Positions 1 through 12,927 of a stretch of DNA of 64,000 nucleotides are shown here, piece by piece. Source of the DNA: Sycobia sp. Sy_11 (taxonomy: Eukaryota; Arthropoda; Insecta; Hymenoptera; Epichrysomallidae). The stretch covers positions 4,947,501-5,011,500 of the forward strand of contig JACCIC010000014.1 in assembly GCA_018907035.1 (NCBI GenBank), read 5' to 3'. The number at the start of each line of letters is the position of its first letter. The first letter of the stretch is position 1. The notes beneath the pieces are model-generated. The model was not told where the DNA came from. It did no database searches and saw nothing but the letters and a program-made list of their open reading frames with translations. Made by a program: the position numbers and the translations under genes.

Positions 1-265
1 TATTTCGTTTGCACAATGCAAGACCGGCATTTCAATTGCATTATTACATTCCGTTGCGTCTGCTGTTTAGCGATTCGCATGCTCTTGAAGAGAATCGCAC
101 ATAACTTATATATAATATTCAAATATTTTAAATATAATTTAATACGTCGCAGAAGATTAAAGCAATACTGCCGTTCTTATTTTTCATCATATATATCAAA
201 TTACTTTTTTCGTTCATTATATTTATTCCATAAAATTAAAATCAAGTAATTACGTCACATTAATT

Positions 266-267
<2 letters not shown>

Positions 268-308
<41 letters not shown>

Positions 309-319
309 ACTCTCTCTCA
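268..319. repeat. (CT)n microsatellite
   Basis: 39 bp of pure CT then a short CCCA break and further CT. Confidence 0.95.
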
Positions 320-3103
320 CGAAAATAAAATTTATGTAATCGCATTACTTCGACCGATATAGAGTCGAATTCGCGACGAGCGTATTTTTAAAATTAAGTA
401 AGCGGCGAGCAAGCATTTCGTTTACGTACCGATTTAAGAAAGAAAACGCCTAAAAATTTCAAGGAAATAAAACCAAGAATAAGGCAGTTTGGACTCGAAC
501 CGCCTATATAGAGGCTCCGCGTCGAAGAAAAACAAAAACTAAATAAAAAACAGAGGCACGCAGCAGAGGGTGGGAGGGAGGTGGGAAGAGAGAGGGAGAG
601 ACGCGATTTTGCACGAACAAAGCGCTGGAGATGTAACTCTTTTCACGGTCGTTTCGGCTCACTGAAATCGAACATACGGGCGGCGGAAGAGGAGAGGGGG
701 CGGTTGAAGAAGATGCGAGAAAAAGCACGGGAGGATCCATCCCTCCCCCTGCCGTCATTGTTTCGTCCTGTTCGCCCAGCTAAACAACATAGGATGCGCA
801 TAAAATGTGTACGAACTACAAATTAATGCTCTGTCTCGCTCTCTCCTCTCTGTCGCACACTGTCTTGGACCTTGTGTATGTGTATATATATATAATATCT
901 ACAGCGCCGTCGTGGCTTTCAATTTCAAAATCTCGCACCTGCGCAACGCTTATAAACTAAAGCCCCGCTGCATGCAGTCCCCCACACTAGCGCACGCTGT
1001 CCTTATTAGTCATGCTACTTTCGTTCTTACTCAGGAGCTGGAGGGGGGAAAACGTCTTTTCTCGCGTGAACTCTTTCTTGGCCAAGAGGTGCGAGGTATA
1101 TACATAAATAGCGAGAGGGAGAGGGAGAGAGAGAGAGTGAGCACGAGAACGATTGAAAGAAACTATATTTTTCCGCTTTAAAGGGGGAAAAAATATTTAA
1201 TATCCTCTCGTCAGGTAGGCTAATTTCTCATTGAAGGAGTTTTTTTTTCAGCTCTCTGTCTCTCGTCTCGCGAACTCGCTTATACCACATACCGTCAGTG
1301 TCGCGGAAACGCGTGCCTGACGATGAAATATACCGGCACCGAATCCAAACAGGCCCACATGCTTACCTGTAACAAAAAGCAAAAACGCATTGATTAGAGA
1401 CCTCTATCAGGCCAAATTTCTATGCAATTCTAATTCTATATCAGTATAAATATTACTCGTCATTATTATCGCATTGTTAATGCTGGGCTCGCAACGAGCG
1501 CAAAAACTTCGGTATCGCGGATTTAGAGCTCGCCAAAGAAAAATGAGCCCCGGGCACGGTCACGCGGTCCGACCATTAGCGCTGATATCGCATTATGCGA
1601 CATTACGGCACGTCGCACGCATACGGGGTACGTATATACGTAGAAAATACGTCGAAAGTTATTTAGTGTGTTTATATCTACATACGGTTAATGAATTGTC
1701 GAAGAAGACCGCCAGGAGCTGGAGGGGGGCGGGGGTCGGAACAAAACAGTCGCAGGGCGACCTGCGGGATATCGGCCAGGTTGGGAGGATGGGCAGGCAG
1801 GCACGGACGGAGGACCAGAGCTCCCCGACTCTGTCCGAGGACACGGGTGGGGGAGGGGGGTCGCGGGAAGAATGAGAAACCGGCGTGGTCGAGACTACGG
1901 ACTCGTATTGCGGGAGGGAGAAACGCCGCAGACACAAATAAATCGCAAAGAGCTTAATAATAGGGATCGGGAGGAGGAAGCGGAGGAGGACGGGGAGCTG
2001 GAGGTGGGGGAGGAGCAGGCGGCGGCGGCGGCGGCTGCGGGACACGACAAGTGCGCGCGGGCGGACGGAGTGAAAGAAAGAAAGATAGAGAGAGGGGACA
2101 GAGAAAGAGAGGGAGAGAGAGAGAGAGGGAGAGACAGAGCACGCGAAAATATGCTCCTCGCGTTTATTGACGTGGACGATGACGACGGCGCGACGACGCC
2201 CTGGCATTATTACTTACTTCCTCCCGATTCGCGTATATCACTGTATCGTCCGCGAGGCGCTGTATAAAATCTCGTTTATACGCAGATCCAATGAGTGCGC
2301 GCATCAGCGAAAATTTCTGATGCAAGCTCGCGCACGTTACACACACGCACGTCGACACGGACACACGTACACACGTAGCGGGCAGAGAAACCGGAGCCGG
2401 CACCGGCGCGACGGTCGCGGGCGGGTGTGCCGAGGTTGGGGTGCTCTCCCAACCGTCGATCCAAACTGCTGATTCTGCGCGCGCGCAATTTATTCCCTGG
2501 CTTTTGCGCGCACGGTCTTGCCTCTCACCGGCTATACAATAATACACACACACACACACATGCGCGCGCACACACACGCACACGTACATACAGACAAACA
2601 TGTGGTGCGAGTCCCGAGCTGCTTGAGTTATTGTACGTATAGCTCGATGAACGAGAAACTCGGACGATTAAGTTCCTCGTAAAACAGGGAGATATCAATT
2701 ATTACAGGGCAATTATACTATACGCTCAGGCTGTACAAATATTGGCGGAGACCTGTACGTTGCGCGGGTGGGATGAGGCGGCCGATAAGGCAGGAATCTG
2801 CGAACGGCGCGCCGGCGGTCGTATAGAGACCGCGAGCAGAATGGCCACGGTCTGCGCGTCTTGTACGTGAATCGTCCACGTATGGCTGAATAAAAAAAAA
2901 AGGAGAAATATTTCCAAGTTTCCACAAGGGAGCGAATAATTCTAGATAACCTACAGATTGGGGACTCTACATAACATATTTTTTAAGAATATGTTATCGA
3001 TTTACGTTTTTAAGAATACGTTACTTTTAATAACATATATCAAGAACAAAATAAATGCGAAGATCGTCCCGCTTTTGAGTGTGTATAGAATATATATAGT
3101 CAT

Positions 3104-3108
<5 letters not shown>

Positions 3109-3153
<45 letters not shown>
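3109..3153. repeat. (CT)22 microsatellite
   Basis: Pure CT, 47 bp before a TA array of similar length. Confidence 0.95.
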
Positions 3154-3155
<2 letters not shown>

Positions 3156-3197
3156 TCCTTTCCATGACACGCGATGGCGCGGCATTTTCAATCGTGT

Positions 3198-3200
<3 letters not shown>

Positions 3201-3252
<52 letters not shown>

Positions 3253-3259
3253 GTATATA
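3201..3259. repeat. (AT)23 microsatellite with ATGT tail
   Basis: Pure AT to 3246, then GTATATGTATATA. Confidence 0.95.
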
Positions 3260-3570
3260 CACGGTCCGCGAAAGAGCGAGAAAAGGAGAGACCGAGACAA
3301 AGAAGAGAGAGGAGGAGGTCCCGCAAAAATAGCAGCAGCAGGAGCAACTAAACCTCCTTTACGAACGGAATGGATATACCTGCATGGGCGACCGATGCAC
3401 CGACCGGTCCAAAAATCGACAAGTCACACGCAATGGTCCCTCGCGGATTGGCCCTCCCCCTCCTCCCGCCGCGACGACCCGTAAATATACGCGGTATGGC
3501 GCGGGGCCACCGTGTGCCATCGATGGATCATCGACTTTTCGGCGCTGCTTGTGTTTCGCCCCTGCCGCAA

Positions 3571-3581
3571 CTCTCTCTCTC

Positions 3582-3612
<31 letters not shown>

Positions 3613-3613
3613 T
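3571..3613. repeat. (CT)n microsatellite, imperfect
   Basis: CT units interrupted by CCCTTT at 3581-3586. Confidence 0.92.
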
Positions 3614-3889
3614 CTGCCGCACTCTCCTTTGGAATGCGCGACCAATTGCTCTCGAAGGAAGGACGTGTTTTTACCTTGGCCGGAAACCATCTATACGTGG
3701 GACCGGTATCAATGGAATTACGATGGGGATTAGTAGCCGAAGCACTCGAGATAGAATACGAGAGGGAAAGGGAGTGAGAGAGAGAATGGCGATCTCGTAT
3801 GAGTACAGAAAGAAAACGAGAAAAAAAAGATGAAAGGAGAAGAGCGCTTCTTCATTGATGATTATATTGGCAGAGAAAAGTAGTGCACA

Positions 3890-3929
3890 TATATACATAC
3901 ACATATACGTACACACACACACGCACGCA

Positions 3930-3963
<34 letters not shown>
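3890..3963. repeat. compound CA/CATA then (TC)n
   Basis: ACATATATACATACAC-type and (CA)n sequence leads into TC units (3930-3963). Confidence 0.9.
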
Positions 3964-3964
<1 letters not shown>

Positions 3965-4597
3965 CACGCAGCGTATAATCTCGTTTGAACAGTAATCCGC
4001 AACGAACCTAGTGGTGGGCTATTTAGCATCCCAATTTAATCCGTTTCCGATCGTTGATAGTGGCGTAACAGCAAACGGTTCGAGAGAAAAAAAACAGCAG
4101 CCGAGAACCACGCCAGTGTTCCCTTTGTCCATCTTATTCGCAGCGCCAGCGATCCTTCTCCATTCCATAATCCATATTTCGATACTTATTACCATGCCCC
4201 ACCTCGGCAGCCTTTAACAGCCGAGCGCGCCGCGCCATTCGGTCGGGCTCATTCTCTTAGTCTCTGCTCCGTTTAGTTATTGATGGAAACAGGGGCCCGT
4301 GGCGGGGGCCCGCCACCTCCACCCGAGAAGGAGAGAAAAAGAGGGCGAACCTCTGTCGGACGCTATTGAATTCGATATTCATTAAACGAATTCCTGGACT
4401 GCCTTTTCGTGCGCGATACTTCAGGATGAGAGTAAAGTGGCCGCTTTTTATTATAATTAGCATCAATACATATTTAATGAATTTGCAGCAATTACATACG
4501 TTAATCGAATCAATATCCCGCTGAATCCTCTCAATCGTCGACGAGCGTTCGTATAATCATAATCAGCCATTCACTTAACGGCGGAGACGAGAGGGTG

Positions 4598-4600
<3 letters not shown>

Positions 4601-4645
<45 letters not shown>
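4601..4645. repeat. (GA)22 microsatellite
   Basis: Pure GA array. Confidence 0.95.
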
Positions 4646-4648
<3 letters not shown>

Positions 4649-5200
4649 GCGCGAGCGAGACAGAGACCACAAGACCCTAAATACCAAGAGATAAAGCTCC
4701 TGCCACCGAAAGCGCGGGCCAAGCGGACTTTTCTCACCGGCTCCCCGCCGTAAAGTTTCTCGGTCGACGCAGTAAATCTTACCCAAAATCTCTTAATAAA
4801 ACTACTAGTACTAAAAAACAGAGTCAACGCCGCCAAAAAGCAAACTAAGAACCGCGAATTGGATTCGCAGAAACGACCCGGCGGCTCTGCGCGGTTCTCT
4901 CCACCCCCCCTCCACCCTTGCACGCTAAATAAACCAAAAAAAAAGCCAGGCAGACCTGAAAGTAGCATGAATATATAGAGAAAAACAAAACGAGCAAAGA
5001 AAAGAAAGATAGACGTATAGATATATTCATGAGGGGGGGAAAAAGGCCGGAACGAAAGTGAGCGTGCGAAAAAATTCTTGAGGACCCCGCTACACCCTCC
5101 CCCCCCTGCCCGTCATTCTACTAGACGCCCGCGATTTCGGCGACGCCGCGGTGAATTTGGAAATTTACGATTCTCCATAATACCAGTTTGCAGACGCGTT

Positions 5201-5202
<2 letters not shown>

Positions 5203-5250
<48 letters not shown>
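5203..5250. repeat. (AT)24 microsatellite
   Basis: Pure AT array with an ACATATATACATA tail. Confidence 0.95.
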
Positions 5251-5257
<7 letters not shown>

Positions 5258-5655
5258 TACATAAGTGAGTAAGAGAGATAAATGGGGAAAAACTTTGTTT
5301 AGGTGAATTTGGCCATTCGGAAAGACCCGCCGAGTTGATTGAGGCAGACCGCGCGCCGATAAAACAAGGTCTTATAAACGTTGAGTTAGAAATAAAAAGG
5401 TAATATGTGTGCGCGCGCGCCCGCGCGTGTGTGTAATAGCTTCTCCAGTCACACTTATAGCCTATTTCGCAGACGATGGAATTCGGTGAGGCGTTTTCAC
5501 ACAAACAGATACTGCCACGCGTAATCTTATCTTTCTTTGCTTCTTTTATAATCAACTACAAACGGATCCACGAAACTTCGAAACAATTATTCGTGTTAAA
5601 AAGAAACGAGATGAACAAGACAAGAAGAAAAAGTCATAGAAGAATCACTCCACTC

Positions 5656-5658
<3 letters not shown>

Positions 5659-5753
<95 letters not shown>

Positions 5754-5790
5754 TCTGAATATATTTATATTCGACCACATTACGGGAAGA

Positions 5791-5858
<68 letters not shown>
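5659..5858. repeat. compound microsatellite (TC)25(TA)21 ... (GA)30
   Basis: (TC)n at 5659-5708 runs directly into (TA)n at 5709-5750; after 48 bp a (GA)n array spans 5799-5858. The TC and GA arms are complementary, so the block is a large potential fold-back with the self-complementary TA array in the loop. Confidence 0.95.
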
Positions 5859-5865
<7 letters not shown>

Positions 5866-6116
5866 CATTGCCGCCACCAGACATAAATTAAATTTATCGC
5901 TGAGTTTCTCGAACCTACAGGCGGCGAGGGATATACAGAAAAAAAGGTACATAACAAAACTCACCTGGCCATTAAGATAAACACAATCAAGGAAACCGAA
6001 TCTTTTGACCATTCCCGCCGATTATCTGTAATACCCACACGTGCGCAACTCGGCCCGAACGCGTCACACTCGTTAAATCAACGTCCGATGTCGAACTCTT
6101 CCTTCCTCTTATCGAG

Positions 6117-6144
<28 letters not shown>
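6117..6144. repeat. (CT)14 microsatellite
   Basis: Short pure CT tract. Confidence 0.9.
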
Positions 6145-6150
<6 letters not shown>

Positions 6151-6207
6151 CCCTTACCCCCTCGCCGTATTTCTATAAAGCGTTCATTTCCGAGAGCAGT
6201 TTGGAAA

Positions 6208-6282
6208 TCACACACACACACACACACACACACACGCGCGCGCGCGCACACGCAGAGAGAGAGAGAGAGAGACACACACACA
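6208..6282. repeat. compound (CA)n(CG)n(CA)n(GA)n(CA)n
   Basis: CA units, a block of CG units (6234-6247), CACA, GA units (6253-6272), then CA. Five array segments adjoin with no unique sequence between them. Confidence 0.95.
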
Positions 6283-6558
6283 ATTCGCGCAGGCGTTCCT
6301 TCGCGCAAGGTGCGCATTAAATTTATATCATGAAGAGAGAAAAAAAAATTCGGCCTCGTGCGACCGCATCGTGCGCGTCCCATCCGCGTTATAAGCACGA
6401 GAACAATGCGAGAGTCGCGCATAATAATAGCGTCTAATAATACACACTGTTTTGCTTTTTTGGCTTAAATTATGAAAATGAGAGGGAACTGACCCCCTTC
6501 ACCCCGCGGTGATGCAACAGTGCCGATCCTGCGCCCGAATCGTGATTATATGCATACA

Positions 6559-6567
6559 CCCCCCCCC

Positions 6568-6626
<59 letters not shown>
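6559..6626. repeat. C10 tract, (CA)n and (GA)24
   Basis: A ten-C run (6559-6568) passes into CA and then GA units to 6626. Confidence 0.95.
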
Positions 6627-6629
<3 letters not shown>

Positions 6630-7046
6630 ATGGAACGACTGTGCGAGCGTAACGGGCTTTTTTCTTTCACCACCACCAACCCTTTCGGATCTGTATTTTA
6701 TTCCGGCTCGTTACTCGGAATTGCAAAGCACGCGCGTGTCTGTGATTAGAGGCCTTTAGTTTAAATTAATCGACACTCACGCGTTCAAGGCAGAATAGTG
6801 GAGAGGGGGGCACACACACACACGTACCTAACGTTAAAATTAGCAAACATGGACAAAATTCGTGAGGGATTTTTCCGAAATGACGTTTATAATTATCGTC
6901 GCTTGTCGATCGTTTTACACTTATTAATTCGGCCAAAAACATAAGAAGAGTTTTTAAAACGTGAGAGTTGTTCCGTATGGTGAATAATTATTTTTCAAGT
7001 TATATAGTAAATTATATATTATGTATATATGTACACAGTTAAAGAA

Positions 7047-7111
7047 GAACAAATTTGGAGATTTACGTTAATTTTGTAAAGATATACACACGAGAGCATC
7101 CAAATTTGTTC
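7047..7111. repeat. 13-bp perfect inverted repeat, 39-bp spacer
   Basis: GAACAAATTTGGA (7047-7059) is repeated inverted at 7099-7111 as TCCAAATTTGTTC. Flanks show weaker inverted similarity, perhaps a remnant of a small fold-back element. Confidence 0.6.
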
Positions 7112-7422
7112 GATTATACACCGTCAACGATAAAAAATTGAGGTTAATGTATAATTCTGATAATATAAAAGATTAGAGCACGTATATAGATTCAGATAAT
7201 ATTTAAAAAGATTGTAACATTAACAAACTATGTCTTTCAAGCGACAGAATTGACGGATCTTATAATTATACCATTTTTTTTTATTACGTGAGCCAAGCCG
7301 CTTATGTATGATGCAAAAATTGATAATTTATAGTTATGTAAAATGGAAATAACGTGTTTCTCGATTAAGATCCGAGAGTCAGCGAGAGAGCCAAGAAATA
7401 TAATGAATCAGCTCTCATTCTT

Positions 7423-7426
<4 letters not shown>

Positions 7427-7456
<30 letters not shown>
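7427..7456. repeat. (TC)15 microsatellite
   Basis: Pure TC preceded by TTTCTTT. Confidence 0.93.
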
Positions 7457-7460
<4 letters not shown>

Positions 7461-7740
7461 ATCAAGTGCTGCAGGGTCTCTCGTGCGGGTCCAAAAGAAG
7501 ACTTCCCCCGCCCCAACGAGGTTTTACGCTGATTTCGGAATCTTTTGTGCACGAATCAGCGAATGTCACCCTCCTCCGCCGCAGACACGTCATTTACACA
7601 AAAGTGCGTATAACTAGGCGTGTACAATAGAGACCCAAAACACATATACCGAAGTTTCTGTAGGCGGTATAGCTCTGAGCGGGGGGCGACGGAGGAGCAA
7701 AGCCCTCCCGATACCCGCGCGAAATTCAGAAAAAGAGATG

Positions 7741-7778
7741 AAGAGAAGAGAGAGAGAGAGAGAGAGAGAGGAAGAGAG
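7741..7778. repeat. (GA)n microsatellite
   Basis: GA-rich array, pure over about 24 bp. Confidence 0.9.
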
Positions 7779-8073
7779 ACACGGGGAATTGGGACAGGAT
7801 GCAGATTTACGGCGCTTTTATCGTTCGTTCGCCCCGTTTTAACGGGAAAACGGCCCGGCGAAAAAGACCAGCGCGTATTTATATAATGTACAGGCGCGGT
7901 GGAAGGCGGCTAAGCCGCGAGAGGAAATCGACAAAAATAATAATTCCAGGCCTCGGGTGCGCGCGTTTTCGGCCAATATAATGCGCCGCGCGCTCGCGCG
8001 TACACGCACGCCGATGCGCATCATCGGAGAGAATGGTGGTGTAGGTACCGCGGTGAAATTGCTTGGCGGTTAT

Positions 8074-8076
<3 letters not shown>

Positions 8077-8105
<29 letters not shown>

Positions 8106-8135
8106 TGTATGTATGTATGTATGTATGTATGTATG

Positions 8136-8186
<51 letters not shown>
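8077..8186. repeat. compound (ATGT)16(AT)23
   Basis: Sixteen uninterrupted ATGT units (8077-8140) pass without a break into 23 AT units (8141-8186). Confidence 0.97.
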
Positions 8187-8189
<3 letters not shown>

Positions 8190-8291
8190 GAGGAAGAAAA
8201 AAATTGACGAAAGAAAGAAAAAGAATCGACGCTAATATGTGTGTAATAACCGCCGCGTGGACCGGTAGTGACAAGAAGAATAATATTCACA

Positions 8292-8360
8292 TTAATAATA
8301 ACAATAATAATAACAACAATAATAATACTAATAATACAACAACAACGAAAAGGAAAAAAC

Positions 8361-8399
<39 letters not shown>
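8292..8399. repeat. (AAT/AAC)n array followed by (GA)17
   Basis: Mixed AAT, AAC and ACT units (8292-8346), an A-rich gap, then GA units (8365-8399). Confidence 0.9.
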
Positions 8400-8401
<2 letters not shown>

Positions 8402-8604
8402 ACTATGTGGGTCAATGTCGAGATAAACAGCAGCGTACGCACACGCACACATTTTTTCAACTTCCACCAATTTTTTTTTTTGGTTTTTCTTTTTATTTAA
8501 AGACGCACACGCACGCATAAAGAGCCGACGTACACGCGACGCAAACTATACATGTGTGCAGTGCAAAGCTTTATAGCGCGAAAGTGAAGCGTGCCAGATA
8601 TTAT

Positions 8605-8611
<7 letters not shown>

Positions 8612-8660
<49 letters not shown>
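8612..8660. repeat. (AT)24 microsatellite
   Basis: Pure AT, flanked by ATACATAC and GTTGTATGTATG. Confidence 0.95.
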
Positions 8661-8665
<5 letters not shown>

Positions 8666-9930
8666 ATGTATGTAGGCTCGTTCCGAGGCTCAATCGGTAT
8701 AAGATAGATACATGGAGAAATGCAGCGTCACTGCAGCCATTACAACGGTTCTAACCCCAACATATAGTCATCGCTCTCCCTTTCTTTACCCATTATGCGC
8801 GCGAGCGCAGAATGAGGAACTAAATATTTATCGCATTAGAGCACGAAGAAAATAGTGCGGGCAATGCTCGTACGCATTTTCAATACAGGCGCCTAAAGGA
8901 GAATGTCATGCGTGTGAAAAACAAACTAATAACTATATTACAGTGTTCCCGAAGAGGTATGCATTATATTTATCCCCATTTATAGTAAAATGCGACCAAT
9001 ATATATATATATATATTTGACTTCCCTCGTTCCTGTACAAATTATTTAGTATTGAACCGCTTCTGTACGTGTTCCCTGCGAAAGAGTGAAAAAGCTAGAA
9101 GGGGGGGGAGGGGGTGGCGCCGACGTCGTCAATGAATAGATCCAAAAACATACAGCGCCGACGTCTTTCCCTTAGTCTGTTTTGCCGTTATTATTATGTC
9201 TTTATTTTTTCATAATCCACGTCATAAAGTCTGCTCTACGCCGTCTCTATCCCGCCGTGAGCGCTGAGACGTATAATCCGACACACCGCGCGCGTACGCA
9301 ACTTTCGCGCCCGGGAATGCAAAATTTCATTTCTGTTAAAACTCGTATTGACGTAATTCGGCGGGCATATCGAAGAGTTTGAAAATTCGTCCGTGGACAG
9401 TTTTTTTTTTTTTTTTTATTTTCAACTAAAGTCAGCGTCTGAGAATACTCTGTCTCTCTCCGCTCTATACGATATTTTTTCTTCCTGCTTGAGACCCGTT
9501 GTTGCGCGCTCTCTTTCAATTTTATTAGCATATTTTTGTTCCAGAATTATTAATTTGAAACTCGAGCTTGCTCGCTCGTTTCGTAATGACCGCGTATCAT
9601 ACGTTCATTTTTCATATTTCACTTACGAGCTGTTCTGCGCTTGTTCTTTTTTTTTTAATATTACGTGTATATATGTATGCATGTGTATATGACGATTTCT
9701 GTATATGGCTAAATCAGATATATATATATATATATTATTTCTGCTTAATCAAGCAGTAATTTGGACTTGCGTGCGCGTTCGGCAATATTGAAAAAAAGAA
9801 AATGGAACGAATTGCCCCTTGCTCTCTCACCTGTTCAATCATTCAAACCGACGTCCTGTTTGAAATTTCCTTCCCCCCCCCCCTCAAAAGCCCATTTGAT
9901 TCAAAGTGACGTAAGATCAATCGTCGGTGG

Positions 9931-9932
<2 letters not shown>

Positions 9933-9974
<42 letters not shown>

Positions 9975-9978
9975 CATA
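9933..9978. repeat. (AT)19 with CATA tail
   Basis: AT array then CATACATA. Confidence 0.93.
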
Positions 9979-10312
9979 CAAAAAGGAGAAAGGGTAGGGT
10001 GTTGGTCACGTGTTTACATGCTCGCGCTCTTTCTCTCCTTCTTACTTTCCGATATATCGTCATAACGTATATCCGATATATCGTATTTTTATTTCGCCTT
10101 GGGGCACGGGAAAAAGAAAGAAAAAAATCGTTTAATCTATCCTACAGATCTGAACCTTTCACCAATAATGAAATACCGCTGCTGGATCGCATGAAATCCT
10201 ATTCTTCCTTTCTTATATATACACATACGCTTTGAGATGTTTTAATGAACGATGATATAAAAAAAATTTTCAAATATATTTTAAACCTTTACGATAATTG
10301 AATAATGTAAAG

Positions 10313-10314
<2 letters not shown>

Positions 10315-10364
<50 letters not shown>
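10315..10364. repeat. (TA)25 microsatellite
   Basis: Pure TA. Confidence 0.95.
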
Positions 10365-10366
<2 letters not shown>

Positions 10367-10592
10367 TTTATATTTACTGTATGCCGAAAGACAATCGCAG
10401 AGAAGCCTCGTCCTGTTGTGACAACAAAGTCGCACCAACAATAACAAGACTGAGTAACCTCTCGATAAACGTTCCCTTTCAATGACAGTTTTCAACTCGC
10501 TTTTCCAATACTTCGAAAATGCGAAAAATTAGTGAATAACAGCAGTAGAAAAAATTATTCGCTCACAGGCGGTAGACAATGCGATATAATAA

Positions 10593-10593
<1 letters not shown>

Positions 10594-10624
<31 letters not shown>
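10594..10624. repeat. (TA)15 microsatellite
   Basis: Pure TA. Confidence 0.93.
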
Positions 10625-10626
<2 letters not shown>

Positions 10627-11107
10627 GATACGATTCGTATGTTGAATTTTCAAATATTTTAAATATCGAACCGAAAAAACTACAACCGTATGAACTTATC
10701 GATAATTTCAGATATAAGACAACGCTTCCTCCGTCGTTCGTTTTTCCACGCCTCGATCGAATCCTTATCAGAAAGAAATCGGCACAGATTTAAGGAATTA
10801 AAATTTTATCTGTGACGCATTTAGAAAATTTGTAACCCACACAGACGTGTGTCTTAATTTCCGGCAAAGTCCGGCATTGACCCAAAATTGTACGCGAATT
10901 GCCACAACTGCCTGTCTACTCTTTGTTTTTATAAGATTACTCGACTCTAATCCCCAGAACTCGCCCAGTTTATTATTTATTTTTATTTATTTTTTTCCCC
11001 TGGAAATGACCATCCAACTCAACCGAAAAAGGCTTCTCGATAAAAACACTCGGCGCACTTTCCCGCGAAAACGATGCCCGCACGCACGCATACAAGCGCC
11101 CGCGCTT

Positions 11108-11108
<1 letters not shown>

Positions 11109-11181
<73 letters not shown>
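11109..11181. repeat. (CT)36 microsatellite
   Basis: A 73-bp uninterrupted pyrimidine array, the longest perfect CT tract here. Confidence 0.97.
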
Positions 11182-11182
<1 letters not shown>

Positions 11183-11326
11183 AGAAGAGAGATAGAAACA
11201 AGAGTATATGTATATACATGCATATATATTCGCGGTGAACGGCGAGGATATCCTTGCCCTTCGCCCTGCCGCGCCGCGAGATGATCGTCCCAGGGTCAAA
11301 GCCAAGGCTTGCGCGCGCACAATAGG

Positions 11327-11329
<3 letters not shown>

Positions 11330-11382
<53 letters not shown>

Positions 11383-11406
11383 CACCCAAGCTTGCGCTTC
11401 TCACCC

Positions 11407-11446
<40 letters not shown>
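11330..11446. repeat. (CT)25 and (AT)19 pair
   Basis: Pure CT (11330-11380) and pure AT (11408-11446) separated by 27 bp of unique DNA. Confidence 0.95.
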
Positions 11447-11450
<4 letters not shown>

Positions 11451-11601
11451 AATGTATAACAGGCGGACGCGGCCCGTCTCTTACTCCCCCCACCCCTGCC
11501 GCGAGGTTCTTCGCGCGCACTTTATTCATAAGGCCCCGCGGCGCGCGGGAGGCGCTTGCGAATCTCATTGTCGCGCATTCGTTCGTTCATTCGTTCGCGC
11601 T

Positions 11602-11605
<4 letters not shown>

Positions 11606-11642
<37 letters not shown>
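11606..11642. repeat. (AT)18 microsatellite
   Basis: Pure AT; just upstream is a short degenerate TTCG repeat (11575-11597). Confidence 0.93.
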
Positions 11643-11646
<4 letters not shown>

Positions 11647-11869
11647 TCTCTCGCCATGGCAATCTTCTTTCTATTACTTCTTCTTCTACTTCTCCTTCTT
11701 CGTCGCCGTCTTCTTCCTTTTCTTGTTCGTCGGCAAAGCGATCCGCGAATTCCGCTTTACGACTGCACGACGCGCGTGGGCGTTCGTTTGTATACAAAGA
11801 CACTCTCGTGAAAGTAGTTTCTTTGGGCGTTAAATTTTACGCATGAATTGAAGGAATTATTATCGCTCC

Positions 11870-11872
<3 letters not shown>

Positions 11873-11913
<41 letters not shown>
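11873..11913. repeat. (TA)20 microsatellite
   Basis: Pure TA. Confidence 0.94.
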
Positions 11914-11916
<3 letters not shown>

Positions 11917-12895
11917 TCTGAGAGTAAGTAATTGGATTTAAAAATTGTGTGCATTTTGTTGTAGGTTACTGTAATGACAAAACTTTAGGTGCGATTTTTT
12001 TTTATTTTCATTTCTGTACTCGATTCCGAGTTTATAGATAAAAAAAGACAATTAAATTTCACTATTCAGATTCATAAATCATTAATAAGTTAATAACATC
12101 TTAGAAATCATTTTAAACATTAATTAAAGGCTGAATGGATTGATCACGAAAATATTAGTTAACTATATAGAAACTAGTAGTCGCGTATAAAACTTTAGAG
12201 CTTCTATTATTCTAAAGTTTGATTAGTGTTACATTTAATTTATGATTATTTTATCTCCCTAACAAATTGCGTCTATTTCTGAACAATGTATATTTTCCGA
12301 TAATAATTATCAACAGTTCAAGGCAGATAATATTTTAACTCGCATAAATCGCTACGTACTGCAACGAAATCCTCATATTGTATTTTATGAACAGTAAAAA
12401 TTGATCGGAACGTAAGGCCCTCTAATAAATGTACTTAAGAAAATCGGTCATAAAAAATTCAAGATGGGATTGTGCGCAGCGTGGAAAGAACAATCGTAGA
12501 AAGCACAGCCTAAAAACTGACAGGAACTTTGAAAGACTAATCTCACGTTAATCGCCCGATTGCCCAACGCGAATTTTCAACGAGAGCTACGCGAAAATTC
12601 GAGAATTTTTTTGACCTTATCGCGCGCGACGAAACGCCATAAGCATTTAGTACAGAAGCGATGTGTGTACTCGTGAAAATTTATGTGATTAATCCGACAA
12701 ATTCGCAGCGGCCTGCTCAGCAAGCACCAGCACAGCAGCTGAATCAATTGGGTCGTTGCACTCGCGCGCGCATTGCGCCTGGCAATGTCATTAATTCGCA
12801 AGCTTACCACGTATAAAGCGTTCAGCAGGCGAACAGACGCGTCACGACAGTGTCGGACTATGTATATTATTGTGCATTATATATATGTATGAATG

Positions 12896-12927
<32 letters not shown>

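Noticed and set aside
3027..3347. Open frames reading as Tyr-Ile, Ser-Leu or Arg-Glu repeats (here and at many other sites)
   Set aside because: They are dinucleotide arrays translated in frame; flanks show no domain and both strands are open, as expected for TA, CT and GA tracts.
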